From NCBI GenBank assembly GCA_038883475.1, contig JAVZMA010000013.1, positions 1 to 33,171 on the forward strand: 33,171 nt of DNA, read 5' to 3'. The position numbers and the translations under genes are program-made. A model generated the notes under the pieces. That model saw nothing but the letters and a program-made list of their open reading frames with translations, did not search any database and had not been told where the DNA came from. This document shows, piece by piece, positions 23,023 through 30,994 of the stretch; the first letter of the stretch is position 1, and the number at the start of each line of letters is the position of its first letter. This stretch comes from JAVZLH01 sp038883475 (GTDB lineage Archaea > Thermoproteota > Bathyarchaeia > Bathyarchaeales > Bathycorpusculaceae).

Positions 23023-23126
23023 GCTTAAACCGAGAACAATAGTTTCCGCAATCCCATCAGTGACTGAGTTGTTGTTCTGCTATTTCGCAAAATAATAGGT
23101 GCGTTAAAACATTGAAAATTTAACTT

Positions 23127-23531
23127 TTACTTCAGTGGAACATACATGGAAGAGCGGGAAGCACCGATTCCGGGAGTTCCATGTTTCACCGGCTTGTTTG
23201 TGATTACAAATTCTCCTAGGTAATGTCCAATCATTTCAGGCTTTATTTCCACTTGGACAAAATCTTTGCCATTGTGAACAAGAATCGTTAAACCAACCAT
23301 TTCGGGCAAAACAATCATGTCGCGCGCGTGTGTTCTAATTGTCACGTTCTTTCCGCTTCTCATAGCCTCCTTTGCCTTCCTTATCTTTTCAAGCAGCGTT
23401 CTTTGTTCCAAGTTTAGACCTCTGTGGAGACTTCTTCTCTGTCTTGAGGGAAGTAAGTTGATGAACTCGTCCATTGACATGCTCTGTAACTGATTAAGCG
23501 TGTAACCGCGATATGTAAATTCTTTAGGCAT
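23127..23531 (-). CDS. rps19: 30S ribosomal protein S19
   Basis: A 134-residue archaeal S19: MPKEFTYRGYTLNQLQ, QRRSLHRGLN, the RTHARDMIVLPEMVG segment, VHNGKDFVQVEI and GHYLGEFVITNK with the KHGTPGIGASRSS end. It is complete. Last ribosomal gene of this operon: in most archaea L22 and S3 follow, but here the next gene downstream is on the other strand. It lies 58 bases after L2, so readthrough from that operon is expected. Confidence 0.96.
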   Translation of the reverse strand: MPKEFTYRGYTLNQLQSMSMDEFINLLPSRQRRSLHRGLNLEQRTLLEKIRKAKEAMRSGKNVTIRTHARDMIVLPEMVGLTILVHNGKDFVQVEIKPEMIGHYLGEFVITNKPVKHGTPGIGASRSSMYVPLK

Positions 23532-23589
23532 TTTCCATCAACCAAACTGATAAATTGCGGATGCTATAAGTCTTCTGCTCATCTCCACG

Positions 23590-24330
23590 TCAAACTACTC
23601 GTTTTCTTCCTCTCCCTGCTCCTCTAGCTGCAATCAACCCAACTTTTTGCCCTGGAGGTGCACCATGAGATGTTGTTGTAACTTTACGTGCGCTTCTTTT
23701 GCTGCTTCCATATGGATGTACTGCTGCAACCATAGCTCTTCCGCGGGTTCTCGGGTATTTATGTCCTTTCGCTTTCATCAAATGGAATTTCGCGCCAGAT
23801 TTCAAGAAGGGCTTTTCAGTTCTGCCTGCTCCGGAAACAACACCAATTGTCGCCAAACAATAGTCATTAACGTACCTTGTACTTCCAGATGGAAGCCTAA
23901 TCATTGTTCCTTGAGGTGTATGAGCTACAATTACACCATATGTTCCGGAAGATTTCGCGATTTTGCCGCCGTCTCCTGGGTTAAGCTCTATATTGCACGC
24001 CATGGTTCCTTCCGGAATTTTTCCTACAGGGAGGATGTTGCCAACTTCTGGGGGCGCATTTCCTCCCATGTAAATTTTTTGTCCTTCATAGACTCCTTCT
24101 GGGATTATGGTGTAGCATGTTTCACCGTTCTCGAACCGTATGAGTGCGAGAGGTGTTCCACGTCCAGGGTCGTGGACGATTTCTTCCACCACGCCTTTGA
24201 TGACTGCTTCATAATATTCTTTCGGCTTCATTGCTAGCGGATATTGTGCAGGGGCTACTCTTTTATGAGTTGAAGCCCTAAACGTTGGTCCGCCACGCCC
24301 GCGTCTTTGAACACGAATTCTTTTTCCCAT
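23590..24330 (-). CDS. rpl2: 50S ribosomal protein L2
   Basis: 246 residues of archaeal L2: MGKRIRVQRRGRGGPTFRAS, DPGRGTPLALIRF, NILPVGKIPEGTMACNIE, GDGGKIAKSSGTYG, RLPSGSTRYVN and the C-terminal region HPYGSSKRSARKVTT with the peptidyl-transferase-centre His. The end, GAGRGRKRVV, is the usual basic tail. It follows L23 by 20 bases in the order L3-L4-L23-L2-S19. Confidence 0.96.
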   Translation of the reverse strand: MGKRIRVQRRGRGGPTFRASTHKRVAPAQYPLAMKPKEYYEAVIKGVVEEIVHDPGRGTPLALIRFENGETCYTIIPEGVYEGQKIYMGGNAPPEVGNILPVGKIPEGTMACNIELNPGDGGKIAKSSGTYGVIVAHTPQGTMIRLPSGSTRYVNDYCLATIGVVSGAGRTEKPFLKSGAKFHLMKAKGHKYPRTRGRAMVAAVHPYGSSKRSARKVTTTSHGAPPGQKVGLIAARGAGRGRKRVV

Positions 24331-24350
24331 GGCTTATTCCTCCCCTTGGT

Positions 24351-24611
24351 TTAGAGTATTCCAAGCTTAATTGCAACGTCAGCCGCCTTATATTCGGGGG
24401 CGAGTTTAACGAAAGCCTTCTTTTCTCCTTGAGGTGTGATTAAAAGATTAACTTTCTCAACCTTTACCTCGTAAAGTTCTTCCACAGCCCTTTTCACGTC
24501 GGCTTTGCTGGCTTTCTTGTTAATTATGAAAACAAGCTTGTTTTCTTTCTCAACCATTAAACTGGCGGCTTCAGTCATAAGCGGGTAAAGAATAACATCG
24601 TACGGGTCCAT
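24351..24611 (-). CDS. rpl23: 50S ribosomal protein L23
   Basis: An 86-residue L23 at the ribosomal tunnel exit. It shows DVILYPLMTEAASLMVEKEN, LVFIINKKASKADVKRAVE (in outline), LYEVKVEKVNLLITPQG and EKKAFVKLAPEYKAADVA. Full length. Its start codon shares one base with the L4 stop region at 24611, so translation is probably coupled. Confidence 0.95.
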   Translation of the reverse strand: MDPYDVILYPLMTEAASLMVEKENKLVFIINKKASKADVKRAVEELYEVKVEKVNLLITPQGEKKAFVKLAPEYKAADVAIKLGIL

Positions 24612-25405
24612 TAGGCTTTTCCTCCTAGGCTGTAGAGCTCTGCCAGTTTCTCGATTGCGCCTTCAGTCCATATGGTTAACCTTCCAGGATGGGCGCCCGG
24701 AGCTAAAATTTCAGCGTTCAAGTCTTTAACTGTCACGATGTCCACTCCTGGTATGTTTCTTGCAGCTTCCATGACGCCCTTGTTTTCCGCCACAACTATG
24801 AGTGGTCCCACAGCTTGCTTTAATCTTCTGCCTCTGCGCTTGCCTTTACCCGCCCTGATTTTTCTACTTTCTCTCACTCGGTAAACATCTGACAAAACTC
24901 CTAACTGGATTAGCGCTTCCTCAACATCCTTTGTTTTCTTTAGTTTTTCAATGTCATTTGTGACTATCAACGGGATTTGTGGCACATCCTCGATTGAATG
25001 TCCTCTTAAAGCAACAACCTCCTTAGACGCTGTTGCCGCTATCGCCGATAACAAAGCAAGACGCTTCTCCTTTCTGGGAATCTTTTTGACGATTTTCTTT
25101 TCAGAAGTTGGCGGATGTGCTGCTCTACCGCCGACTGTTCCAGGAGCGAAAGCCGCCCTCGCCGTAGCTCCCTTAATTCTGGGAACTCTTGCCATGCCTA
25201 AGCCTACGCCTCTAGACTCTGCTGAGGTTCTTTTGCCAGCCATAGGGTCTCTGCCTTGAGGCTGGAATTTGTTTGATTGTATCGCGATTACAGCACGTTT
25301 TATAACGTCAGGTCTTAATGGAGCTTCAAAAATTGGGGGTAGAGTTATCTTCTTTATTGGTTTTCCTGTGAGGTCAAAGATTTTCGCTGTCTTTTTCGCC
25401 ATCAT
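24611..25405 (-). CDS. rpl4: 50S ribosomal protein L4
   Basis: A 264-residue archaeal L4 (L1e type): TAKIFDLTGKPIKKITLP, FEAPLRPDVIKRAVIA, QGRDPMAGKRTSAESRGVG, and the extended RVPRIKGATARAAFAPG loop that lines the exit tunnel. Later SAIAATASKEVVALRGH and GVDIVTVKDLNAEILAPG close the globular part. It begins MMAK, so either of two adjacent Met codons (25405 or 25402) may start it. It is 10 bases downstream of L3. Confidence 0.95.
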   Translation of the reverse strand: MMAKKTAKIFDLTGKPIKKITLPPIFEAPLRPDVIKRAVIAIQSNKFQPQGRDPMAGKRTSAESRGVGLGMARVPRIKGATARAAFAPGTVGGRAAHPPTSEKKIVKKIPRKEKRLALLSAIAATASKEVVALRGHSIEDVPQIPLIVTNDIEKLKKTKDVEEALIQLGVLSDVYRVRESRKIRAGKGKRRGRRLKQAVGPLIVVAENKGVMEAARNIPGVDIVTVKDLNAEILAPGAHPGRLTIWTEGAIEKLAELYSLGGKA

Positions 25406-25415
25406 TTTCCACCGT

Positions 25416-26429
25416 CTATTTTCCTTGCGGAGACTCCAGAGACACGTACGTAATTTGAGGTGGTTCTTCAGCTATTTGTTTTGGTTGGCGTGTTGGGTAA
25501 CGTATTTTTATTGGGCGTTTTTCTGTTCCAGGTATGCTTCCTTCCACTAACATGTAGGGACCTTTGACTATGCCGTATCTTAGGAAGCCGCCTTTAGGTG
25601 TTATTTCTTTTCCATCCTTGCCGATTTTTAGGATGCGTTTGTTGTATTCTGTTCTTTGGTGGAAACCCATTTGTCCCGCTCTGGGAATTGAGTACATGAC
25701 GTGGTGGGGGTTCCATGGACCTAGGGTGGCGATTCCTCTTTTTGTTTTTCTTCCTTTATGCTGAAGTACTGTTACTCCCCAGCGTTTCACTGGACCTTGA
25801 AAGCCTTTTCCCGTTGATACAGCTATCACGTCTACGTATTGGCCTTCTTTGAAAATCTCTATGGGCGTTACCGTTTTTCCTAATAGGCTTTTTGCGTATT
25901 CAAACTGTTGTTGGATTGTGCCTCCGCCTATTTCTATTTCGGCTACGTCTGGCTTTTTCTTTGGTAAACCAGTTTGTTTCGGCATGGCTGCGGCGATGAC
26001 GCGTATTTTGGCTATTTTGCTTAGATTTTCCTCCATTTTCTTGAGGTTTTCTTCTGTGTTTAGGTTTTCTGGAAGCGTTAATACTCTGTCAAGTTCGTCT
26101 GGCGGGTCTTTCATCCAAGCTTCCGTTAAACTGTTTAGGCCATATGGAGTTTTTGTGTAGGCTCTTATGGCGCATATGAGCATGGGAGGCGTTTCAATAA
26201 CCGTGGCTGGGCGCATAACCTCTTTTCCATAATTTGGTGAGCGTTTTCTATCTTCTATCGCAAAAACATGGGTCATTCCAGCTTTATAACCTATAAAACC
26301 CAAAAGCCTAGGTGTGTCAGCCTTTATTTCAGGCCAATGACGTATTCTAGCTAATAGGCTTTTGGCGCGTTTCCTAGGCAAATAAGCAAGTGAACCGTGT
26401 TTAGGAGCGTGCTTTTTTCTGTGACCCAT
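25416..26429 (-). CDS. rpl3: 50S ribosomal protein L3
   Basis: 337 residues of archaeal/eukaryal-type L3: MGHRKKHAPKHGSLAYLPRK, GFIGYKAGMTHVF, STGKGFQGPVKRWGV, QHKGRKTKRGIATLGPWNP (in outline) and KRILKIGKDGKEITPKGGF. The tail RQPKQIAEEPPQITYVSLE is complete. First gene of the operon; a TATA element lies about 45 bases upstream and the leader carries a purine-rich gcggaag near the ATG. Cotranscribed with L4, L23, L2 and S19. Confidence 0.96.
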   Translation of the reverse strand: MGHRKKHAPKHGSLAYLPRKRAKSLLARIRHWPEIKADTPRLLGFIGYKAGMTHVFAIEDRKRSPNYGKEVMRPATVIETPPMLICAIRAYTKTPYGLNSLTEAWMKDPPDELDRVLTLPENLNTEENLKKMEENLSKIAKIRVIAAAMPKQTGLPKKKPDVAEIEIGGGTIQQQFEYAKSLLGKTVTPIEIFKEGQYVDVIAVSTGKGFQGPVKRWGVTVLQHKGRKTKRGIATLGPWNPHHVMYSIPRAGQMGFHQRTEYNKRILKIGKDGKEITPKGGFLRYGIVKGPYMLVEGSIPGTEKRPIKIRYPTRQPKQIAEEPPQITYVSLESPQGK

Positions 26430-26468
26430 TGTTCTTCCGCTTCGCGTCTTTTAGGAATGAAGAAATTA

Positions 26469-26478
26469 AGTTATAAAC
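26469..26478 (-). promoter_or_regulatory. TATA box of the L3 operon
   Basis: On the minus strand gtttataact lies about 45 bases before the L3 ATG at 26429, giving an expected leader of roughly 20 bases. It is the best TATA match in this divergent spacer. Confidence 0.5.
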
Positions 26479-26599
26479 GTTACCGTTAAGCCTTTAGTTT
26501 TTAAGGCAATTGTTAAGGTTGAGTTGGTGATTTTGTTTTTTGGCAGAAGTCTAGTAAATGTTAAATTTTTAGGGGTTTACTCTTTTTGGGGGTTTGTAG

Positions 26600-27223
26600 T
26601 TGGATGTTTCGTCTTTGGTTGCAGATGCGCTTTACCGTTCTGGATGTTTAAGGTTTGGCAGTTTTCGGATAAAGTCTGGAGCTTTAAGTCCATACTATAT
26701 TGACCTTGGGCGTTTGCTTTCGGCGCCAAAAGAGTTAAACACAGTTGCAGAGTGTGCAGCAGAGAAAATTTTGGAGATTATGGCTTCTGAAAGGGTGGAT
26801 AAGTTGGCTTCCATCGAGTTGAAGGGTGCGCTGATTTTGCCCAGCATAGCGTGTAGGCTGAACCTTCCATGTGTTGTGGTGCGCAAAGAAGAGAAGGCGT
26901 ATGGTGTGACTGGAAGAATTGTCGGCGCGGATGTCATAAAAGGCGACAGAATACTGTTTTTTGACGATGTCGTCAGCGAAGGCTTGTCAAAACTGGAAGG
27001 CATAAAACCCTTAGAGGCGCTTGGAGCCAAAGTAGAACATCTAGTGGTCGTGGTAGACAGGGAGCAAGGCGGAAAAGAAAATCTTGAAAAACAAGGCTAC
27101 AAAGTTCACGCCTTAACCAGTATCTCCATGCTTGTTCACCATCTTTCAAAGGGCGGAAAAATTTCGAAAGAACAAGCAGAAACAGTTCTAGACTACGTTA
27201 AAAATTATAGAAGCAACTTCTAA
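26600..27223 (+). CDS. pyrE: orotate phosphoribosyltransferase-like protein
   Basis: 207 residues of the type I phosphoribosyltransferase fold. LRFGSFRIKSGALSPYYIDL is the orotate phosphoribosyltransferase N-terminal signature, and CVVVRKEEKAYGVTG provides the Lys-rich flexible loop. The PRPP motif is ILFFDDVVSEGLSK (acidic pair D122-D123). The usual form ends in TTGGS, so VSEGLS is an unusual version that keeps the acidic pair but loses two loop glycines or threonines. It would make OMP from orotate and PRPP in pyrimidine synthesis if active. The start is TTG at 26600 after tttggggg. It converges with the APS-kinase-like gene with a 4-base overlap. Confidence 0.82.
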   Translation: MDVSSLVADALYRSGCLRFGSFRIKSGALSPYYIDLGRLLSAPKELNTVAECAAEKILEIMASERVDKLASIELKGALILPSIACRLNLPCVVVRKEEKAYGVTGRIVGADVIKGDRILFFDDVVSEGLSKLEGIKPLEALGAKVEHLVVVVDREQGGKENLEKQGYKVHALTSISMLVHHLSKGGKISKEQAETVLDYVKNYRSNF

Positions 27224-27768
27224 GAGAAGCGTTGAAGTATCATTTCAAGTATTTTTTGGGCACATTCTTCTGGAGTGTTTTGGGAAGTATCCAAAGTTAT
27301 TTCGGGGTTGAGCGGTTCTTCATATGGCTGTCCTATTCCCGGAACTGTTGGTGCTTTCCCCTTCAAAGCCTTAGCGTAGATTTGTTTTGGTGCTTGGTGT
27401 GTTTCTTTGCGTTTTGCTTCACGTTCCATGCAAACTTCTAACGGGCACTCAAGATAGGCTTCTATAAAATTTGGAATTTGTTTTCTTGCGTTTTCGCGGT
27501 AACGCCTCAAGTTTCCAGTAGCGTCAATTATCACGTTCACCCCATTTTGTGTTAACAGTTTGGCTATGTAGACGAGCGTGGTATAAACAATGTCCCGTTC
27601 TTCAAGCGTGTATGTGGGCTTTGGAGTTAAAACCTTGCGTAAAGCGTCTGAAGACAATAATTGGGCTTGAATTCTATTTTTTTCTAAAAGTTTGAGCAAC
27701 TCCTCAGAAACCACGGATTTGCCGCTGCCCGGCAAACCAGTGACCCAAATGCACCAACCGTCTTTCAA
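27220..27768 (-). CDS. cysC: adenylylsulfate kinase-like P-loop kinase
   Basis: 182 residues with Walker A GLPGSGKS near residue 11, VNVIIDATGNLRRYRENAR (the conserved middle), YLECPLEVCMER, PGIGQPYEEPLNPEI and the LDT end. These fit APS kinase, which phosphorylates adenylylsulfate to PAPS. The normal LDGDxxR substrate motif is replaced by LLSSDALRKVL, keeping D and R but losing DG. Known archaeal members often stand alone without other sulfate-assimilation genes, as here. A different small-molecule substrate is possible. The TTG start at 27768 lies 24 bases after the GIY-YIG gene, so they are one operon. Confidence 0.75.
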   Translation of the reverse strand: MKDGWCIWVTGLPGSGKSVVSEELLKLLEKNRIQAQLLSSDALRKVLTPKPTYTLEERDIVYTTLVYIAKLLTQNGVNVIIDATGNLRRYRENARKQIPNFIEAYLECPLEVCMEREAKRKETHQAPKQIYAKALKGKAPTVPGIGQPYEEPLNPEITLDTSQNTPEECAQKILEMILQRFS

Positions 27769-27792
27769 AGCGAACCATCCATCTTTTTTCCT

Positions 27793-28179
27793 CTATATTT
27801 CTTGCATAAACTCCCTTAAAAATTGGTAATTGTGAATTTTGAAAAGGTGGCTTTCGCATTTACAATCTGAGCATCCAAAACCTTTTACAGCAACGCCTAT
27901 TCTGCCAATCTCCTCTGCAATTTTGCATTCCTCAACTTTTTCTGCTTTCTTGTAGAAAATTTTCTCAATTTTTGCTGCTTTATTGCAAAGCAAGTAGTCT
28001 ATGTGCCAAAATTTTCTTTTGTTCCTTCCCAAATGTCTTTCCACCCGCCTTTCTAGGTTGTTTTGAGCGGATCCAGCATAGGCGTAAAAGCCCTTTTCAA
28101 AGTTTATTTTGCCTAATGCACCTACGTGAACTGTGATGTTTTTATTTACAGAAATTATTAGAGCATATACGCCCTTCAT
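27793..28179 (-). CDS. GIY-YIG domain protein (DUF123)
   Basis: 128 residues with the GIY-YIG pattern of the archaeal DUF123 group: GVYALIISV, then GFYAYAGSAQNNLERRVERH and FWHIDYLL. The C-terminal part has CSDCKCESHLFKI. In some archaea this domain is fused to endonuclease III, suggesting a part in DNA repair, but it also exists alone, as here. The catalytic Tyr/Arg of the nuclease domain (GFYAYAG, RR) are present. It sits between a 35-aa ORF and the APS-kinase-like gene on the same strand. Confidence 0.85.
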   Translation of the reverse strand: MKGVYALIISVNKNITVHVGALGKINFEKGFYAYAGSAQNNLERRVERHLGRNKRKFWHIDYLLCNKAAKIEKIFYKKAEKVEECKIAEEIGRIGVAVKGFGCSDCKCESHLFKIHNYQFLREFMQEI

Positions 28180-28190
28180 TAACGGTCATA

Positions 28191-28298
28191 TTACGAGTTG
28201 TTTGATTTATACCATTTCAAAATTTCGTTTATAGCCTTGCTTGAGTAACCCATTCCCTTAAGAAGTTTCTTCAACTCATTAATAGACTCGACACTCAA
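28191..28298 (-). CDS. putative 35-aa protein
   Basis: A short frame starts at TTG 28298 (MSVESINELKKLLKGMG) and ends before the stop at 28191 (KAINEILKWYKSNNS). The sequence is a clean amphipathic helix pair with a GYSSKAINEILKWY motif, like tiny helical DNA- or protein-binding modules. A taggtg ribosome site lies before the TTG. It is 11 bases upstream of the GIY-YIG gene on the same strand. It is too short to call by coding statistics; support is the position, the start signal and the lack of stop codons. Confidence 0.4.
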   Translation of the reverse strand: MSVESINELKKLLKGMGYSSKAINEILKWYKSNNS

Positions 28299-28411
28299 GC
28301 AGTCACACCTACACTCACGATTATTATTTTGAATCAGTATTTATCTTTTTAATTCCCATATCGGAATATGTCAAAGCAAAAACCTTTTTGGCTTCTCTGC
28401 AAACTGCATGT

Positions 28412-29503
28412 TTAAGCTTTTCTAATGTAGGAGTTTACTGCATCCAAATCAAACTTTTCATGTTGCAGAACATTCTTCACGAAGTTTAAAAGTTTAATTC
28501 GCACGTCTCTGTTGAGATTTGGATACCATATCGGCGAAGCCACAACCAAACCGCGCCAAGCATAGAATGGTTGCACGGTCTTCAAAATCTCGAAGTCGCC
28601 AGTCTTTGTTAGGTAGTTTTCCCAGAAAACCCTAAACAACCGCTCAAAAACTCCCGCCAACTCCCCGTATTTTTGGAGAGAATAAAATATGTAGTTAATG
28701 GTCATTGCCGTGACATCGTCGGCTGGCTCGCCCCACTCTCCTCTGCTGCGGTCTAACACCGTAAAGTCCGTGCCATTATGGAACATCACGTTCCACGGGT
28801 GAAAATCGCCGTGCACCTGACTCAGCCTATGTGCCATCCGTTTAAGGCGCCAGCGCCAGACAACGCAGTCTCTTTCAATGTCAATTAGGTAGTTTTCGTT
28901 TACGAAGTTAAGGTTTGGCGGGTAACTGTCCAGCAATCCCATAATGCATTCGCCGTGACCAACAAGCTCTCTTACGCGCCTAACATAAAGCCAAGGAGCT
29001 TCCAGCTTAACTTTGTGGATTTCCGCGAGGTAGTCGGACAGCGCCAAACATCGCTTCTCATCCAAGGCATTTAACCGCCCAGTCTCTTTTATGCGGTCCA
29101 AGTCTAAGTGGTAAAGGCATCCATCTACAAACTCGGTTAAAATGAAGAATTCGTTGCATTTGCCAAGAGATTTTAAACATTTGCCATTTTCAGCGAAGGC
29201 GCCCACGTCGATGGAGCGCACATGCTTGGGCAGTTTGTTGAAGGCGGAATGCTGCCAGAGAAGTATTTGCGCCCTATCCGAAAAATGGTCATGTCCAAAA
29301 CCCTCTGGGCGCATAGTTTCTAAAACAACCCGTTTAACCTCGCCGCCGCCAACTCTGAACTCTATCACGTACGGATAACCATAACCAAAACCCTTTAAAT
29401 CCTCAAGCTTCTCGCCGCCAAGCCTCCAAACCCCAAGAACCTCCGCCTCTCCGCCGTAAAGAGACGAGAGATACTTTCGAAGAGCATCTTTAGAAAGCTT
29501 CAT
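28412..29503 (-). CDS. aminoglycoside-phosphotransferase-fold kinase
   Basis: 363 residues of the APH/choline-kinase type. An N-terminal lobe (GEAEVLGVWRLGGEKLEDL) and the FFILTEFVDGCLYHL hinge lead to the catalytic loop VHGDFHPWNVMFH and the metal site VLDRSRGEWGEPADDV. The usual form is LDWE or LDFE plus GDP; here it is LDRSRGEWGEP. It should phosphorylate a small hydroxylated compound, or resemble the Fn3K/HipA-like kinases; the substrate is unknown, and antibiotic resistance cannot be inferred. It is isolated: convergent spacer sequence to the left, and divergent from the deaminase gene to the right. Confidence 0.8.
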   Translation of the reverse strand: MKLSKDALRKYLSSLYGGEAEVLGVWRLGGEKLEDLKGFGYGYPYVIEFRVGGGEVKRVVLETMRPEGFGHDHFSDRAQILLWQHSAFNKLPKHVRSIDVGAFAENGKCLKSLGKCNEFFILTEFVDGCLYHLDLDRIKETGRLNALDEKRCLALSDYLAEIHKVKLEAPWLYVRRVRELVGHGECIMGLLDSYPPNLNFVNENYLIDIERDCVVWRWRLKRMAHRLSQVHGDFHPWNVMFHNGTDFTVLDRSRGEWGEPADDVTAMTINYIFYSLQKYGELAGVFERLFRVFWENYLTKTGDFEILKTVQPFYAWRGLVVASPIWYPNLNRDVRIKLLNFVKNVLQHEKFDLDAVNSYIRKA

Positions 29504-29597
29504 AATTCTAACACCAACTCGTTTACAATAGACGTGCAGAAGCTTTAAAGTTTTAAGAGCAACAACTCATAAAACAGCATTAGAAAGCGGTTTCGCC

Positions 29598-30953
29598 ATG
29601 AACGCCATTCTCATACACAACGGAACAATCCTCACAATGCACAATCGCAAGGTAATCCATGAAGGAGCGATAGCCATAGAAAACGAAACAATAATCGACG
29701 TTGGAAAGACAAACCTTCTTAAGCGAAAGTATGGAAGAGGCTACGAGAAAATAAACGCGAAAGGCAAACTCGTCATGCCAGGGCTCGTCAACACGCACCA
29801 ACACGCTGCAATGAGTTTACTGAGGGGTTATGCTGACGACCTACCACTTCAAGAATGGCTGGAAAAATGGATATGGCCAATAGAAAAACACATGACTGCC
29901 CGCGACATTTATGTCGGCGCTTTGTTAACGGCGATAGAATCTATAATGGGCGGAACAACAACGGTTAACACCATGTATCATTATATGCCAGAGGAGAATG
30001 AGGCGAAAGCCTTCAGAGATGTGGGCTTAAGGGGAGTGGTGGGTCACGTTTGTTTTTCATGGAGAAAGGAAGAGGACAAGCGAGCGCTGGAACACCTAGC
30101 CAAAAACTGGCACAATGCAGAAGATGGTTTGATTCGCGTAAGCGTTGACCCCCATGCGCCTTACACCGTTGACCCAGAATACATGAAGGAACTAAAACTA
30201 ATCCGCGAAGAACTGAATAAAAAGTACGGTTCTGAAAGGGCTCCTATAATTTGGCACGTTCACATTGCTGAAACTGTAGATGAGCCGAGAAAAATAGAGC
30301 ACGCCTTCAATGTGCGGTTGGATAGCAAAGGTGTAATGGAATATCTGGACTCGCTAGGCGTTTTAGACAAACATGTAATTGCGGCGCATTGCGTTGCACT
30401 AACAGAAGGAGATATTAAAATTGCGAAAGAAAGAAACGTGAAGGTTTCCCACAACCCCATATCCAACCTCAAACTGGCGTCTGGGATAAGTCCAGTTCCC
30501 CAAATGCTTAAGGAAGATGTGGTTGTTTCTCTCGGCACAGACAGCCCTTGCTCAAATAATTCAGCGGACATGTTTGAAGTCATGAAAACCACCGCCATAC
30601 TCCACAAAGGAGTGAACAAAGACCCGACAGTTTTGCCTGCTGAAAAAATTTTGGAAATGGCTACAATAGACGGTGCAAAGGCGTTGTGTTTAGAAAATGA
30701 AGTAGGCTCTATAGAGGTTGGAAAAAAGGCAGACATAACCATAATAAACCTCAAGAAACCGCATTTACATCCACTCTACAATGAGGCAAGCCACCTTGTT
30801 TACGCGGTTAAAGCCTCCGACGTCGAAACCGTTTTAATAAACGGCAAAATAATCATGGAAAACGGGAAAATAACAACTTTAGATGTTGATAAAGTCATGG
30901 AAATGGTTGAGAAAGCCAAAAACAACCTAATAAGTAAGGCGGCGCAACGTTAA
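29598..30953 (+). CDS. S-adenosylhomocysteine / 5'-methylthioadenosine-type deaminase (amidohydrolase)
   Basis: 451 residues of the amidohydrolase superfamily, MtaD/DadD branch. Metal ligands appear as NTHQH (H67, H69), WHVHIAE (H220/H222), AAHCVALTEGD (H264) and LGTDSPCSNN (D315). These enzymes remove the 6-amino group from SAH, MTA or 5'-deoxyadenosine. The next gene, an AhcY homologue, starts 41 bases downstream, and the pair matches a pathway in methanogens where SAH is first deaminated to S-inosylhomocysteine. The ATG at 29598 is the first in frame. Length is typical. Confidence 0.88.
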   Translation: MNAILIHNGTILTMHNRKVIHEGAIAIENETIIDVGKTNLLKRKYGRGYEKINAKGKLVMPGLVNTHQHAAMSLLRGYADDLPLQEWLEKWIWPIEKHMTARDIYVGALLTAIESIMGGTTTVNTMYHYMPEENEAKAFRDVGLRGVVGHVCFSWRKEEDKRALEHLAKNWHNAEDGLIRVSVDPHAPYTVDPEYMKELKLIREELNKKYGSERAPIIWHVHIAETVDEPRKIEHAFNVRLDSKGVMEYLDSLGVLDKHVIAAHCVALTEGDIKIAKERNVKVSHNPISNLKLASGISPVPQMLKEDVVVSLGTDSPCSNNSADMFEVMKTTAILHKGVNKDPTVLPAEKILEMATIDGAKALCLENEVGSIEVGKKADITIINLKKPHLHPLYNEASHLVYAVKASDVETVLINGKIIMENGKITTLDVDKVMEMVEKAKNNLISKAAQR

Positions 30954-30994
30954 ATAGTCCAAGAATTGTTGAGCATAAGGGAAGGTTAAAGGAA

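Noticed and set aside
26553..26581. AGTAAA/TTTACT inverted repeat flanking the likely pyrE TATA region
   Set aside because: Only 6 bases with a 17-base spacer in A/T-rich sequence; may be chance.
28412..29503. Calling the APH-fold kinase an antibiotic resistance gene
   Set aside because: Only the general fold is visible; this superfamily includes choline, fructosamine and many other kinases, and no resistance context is present.
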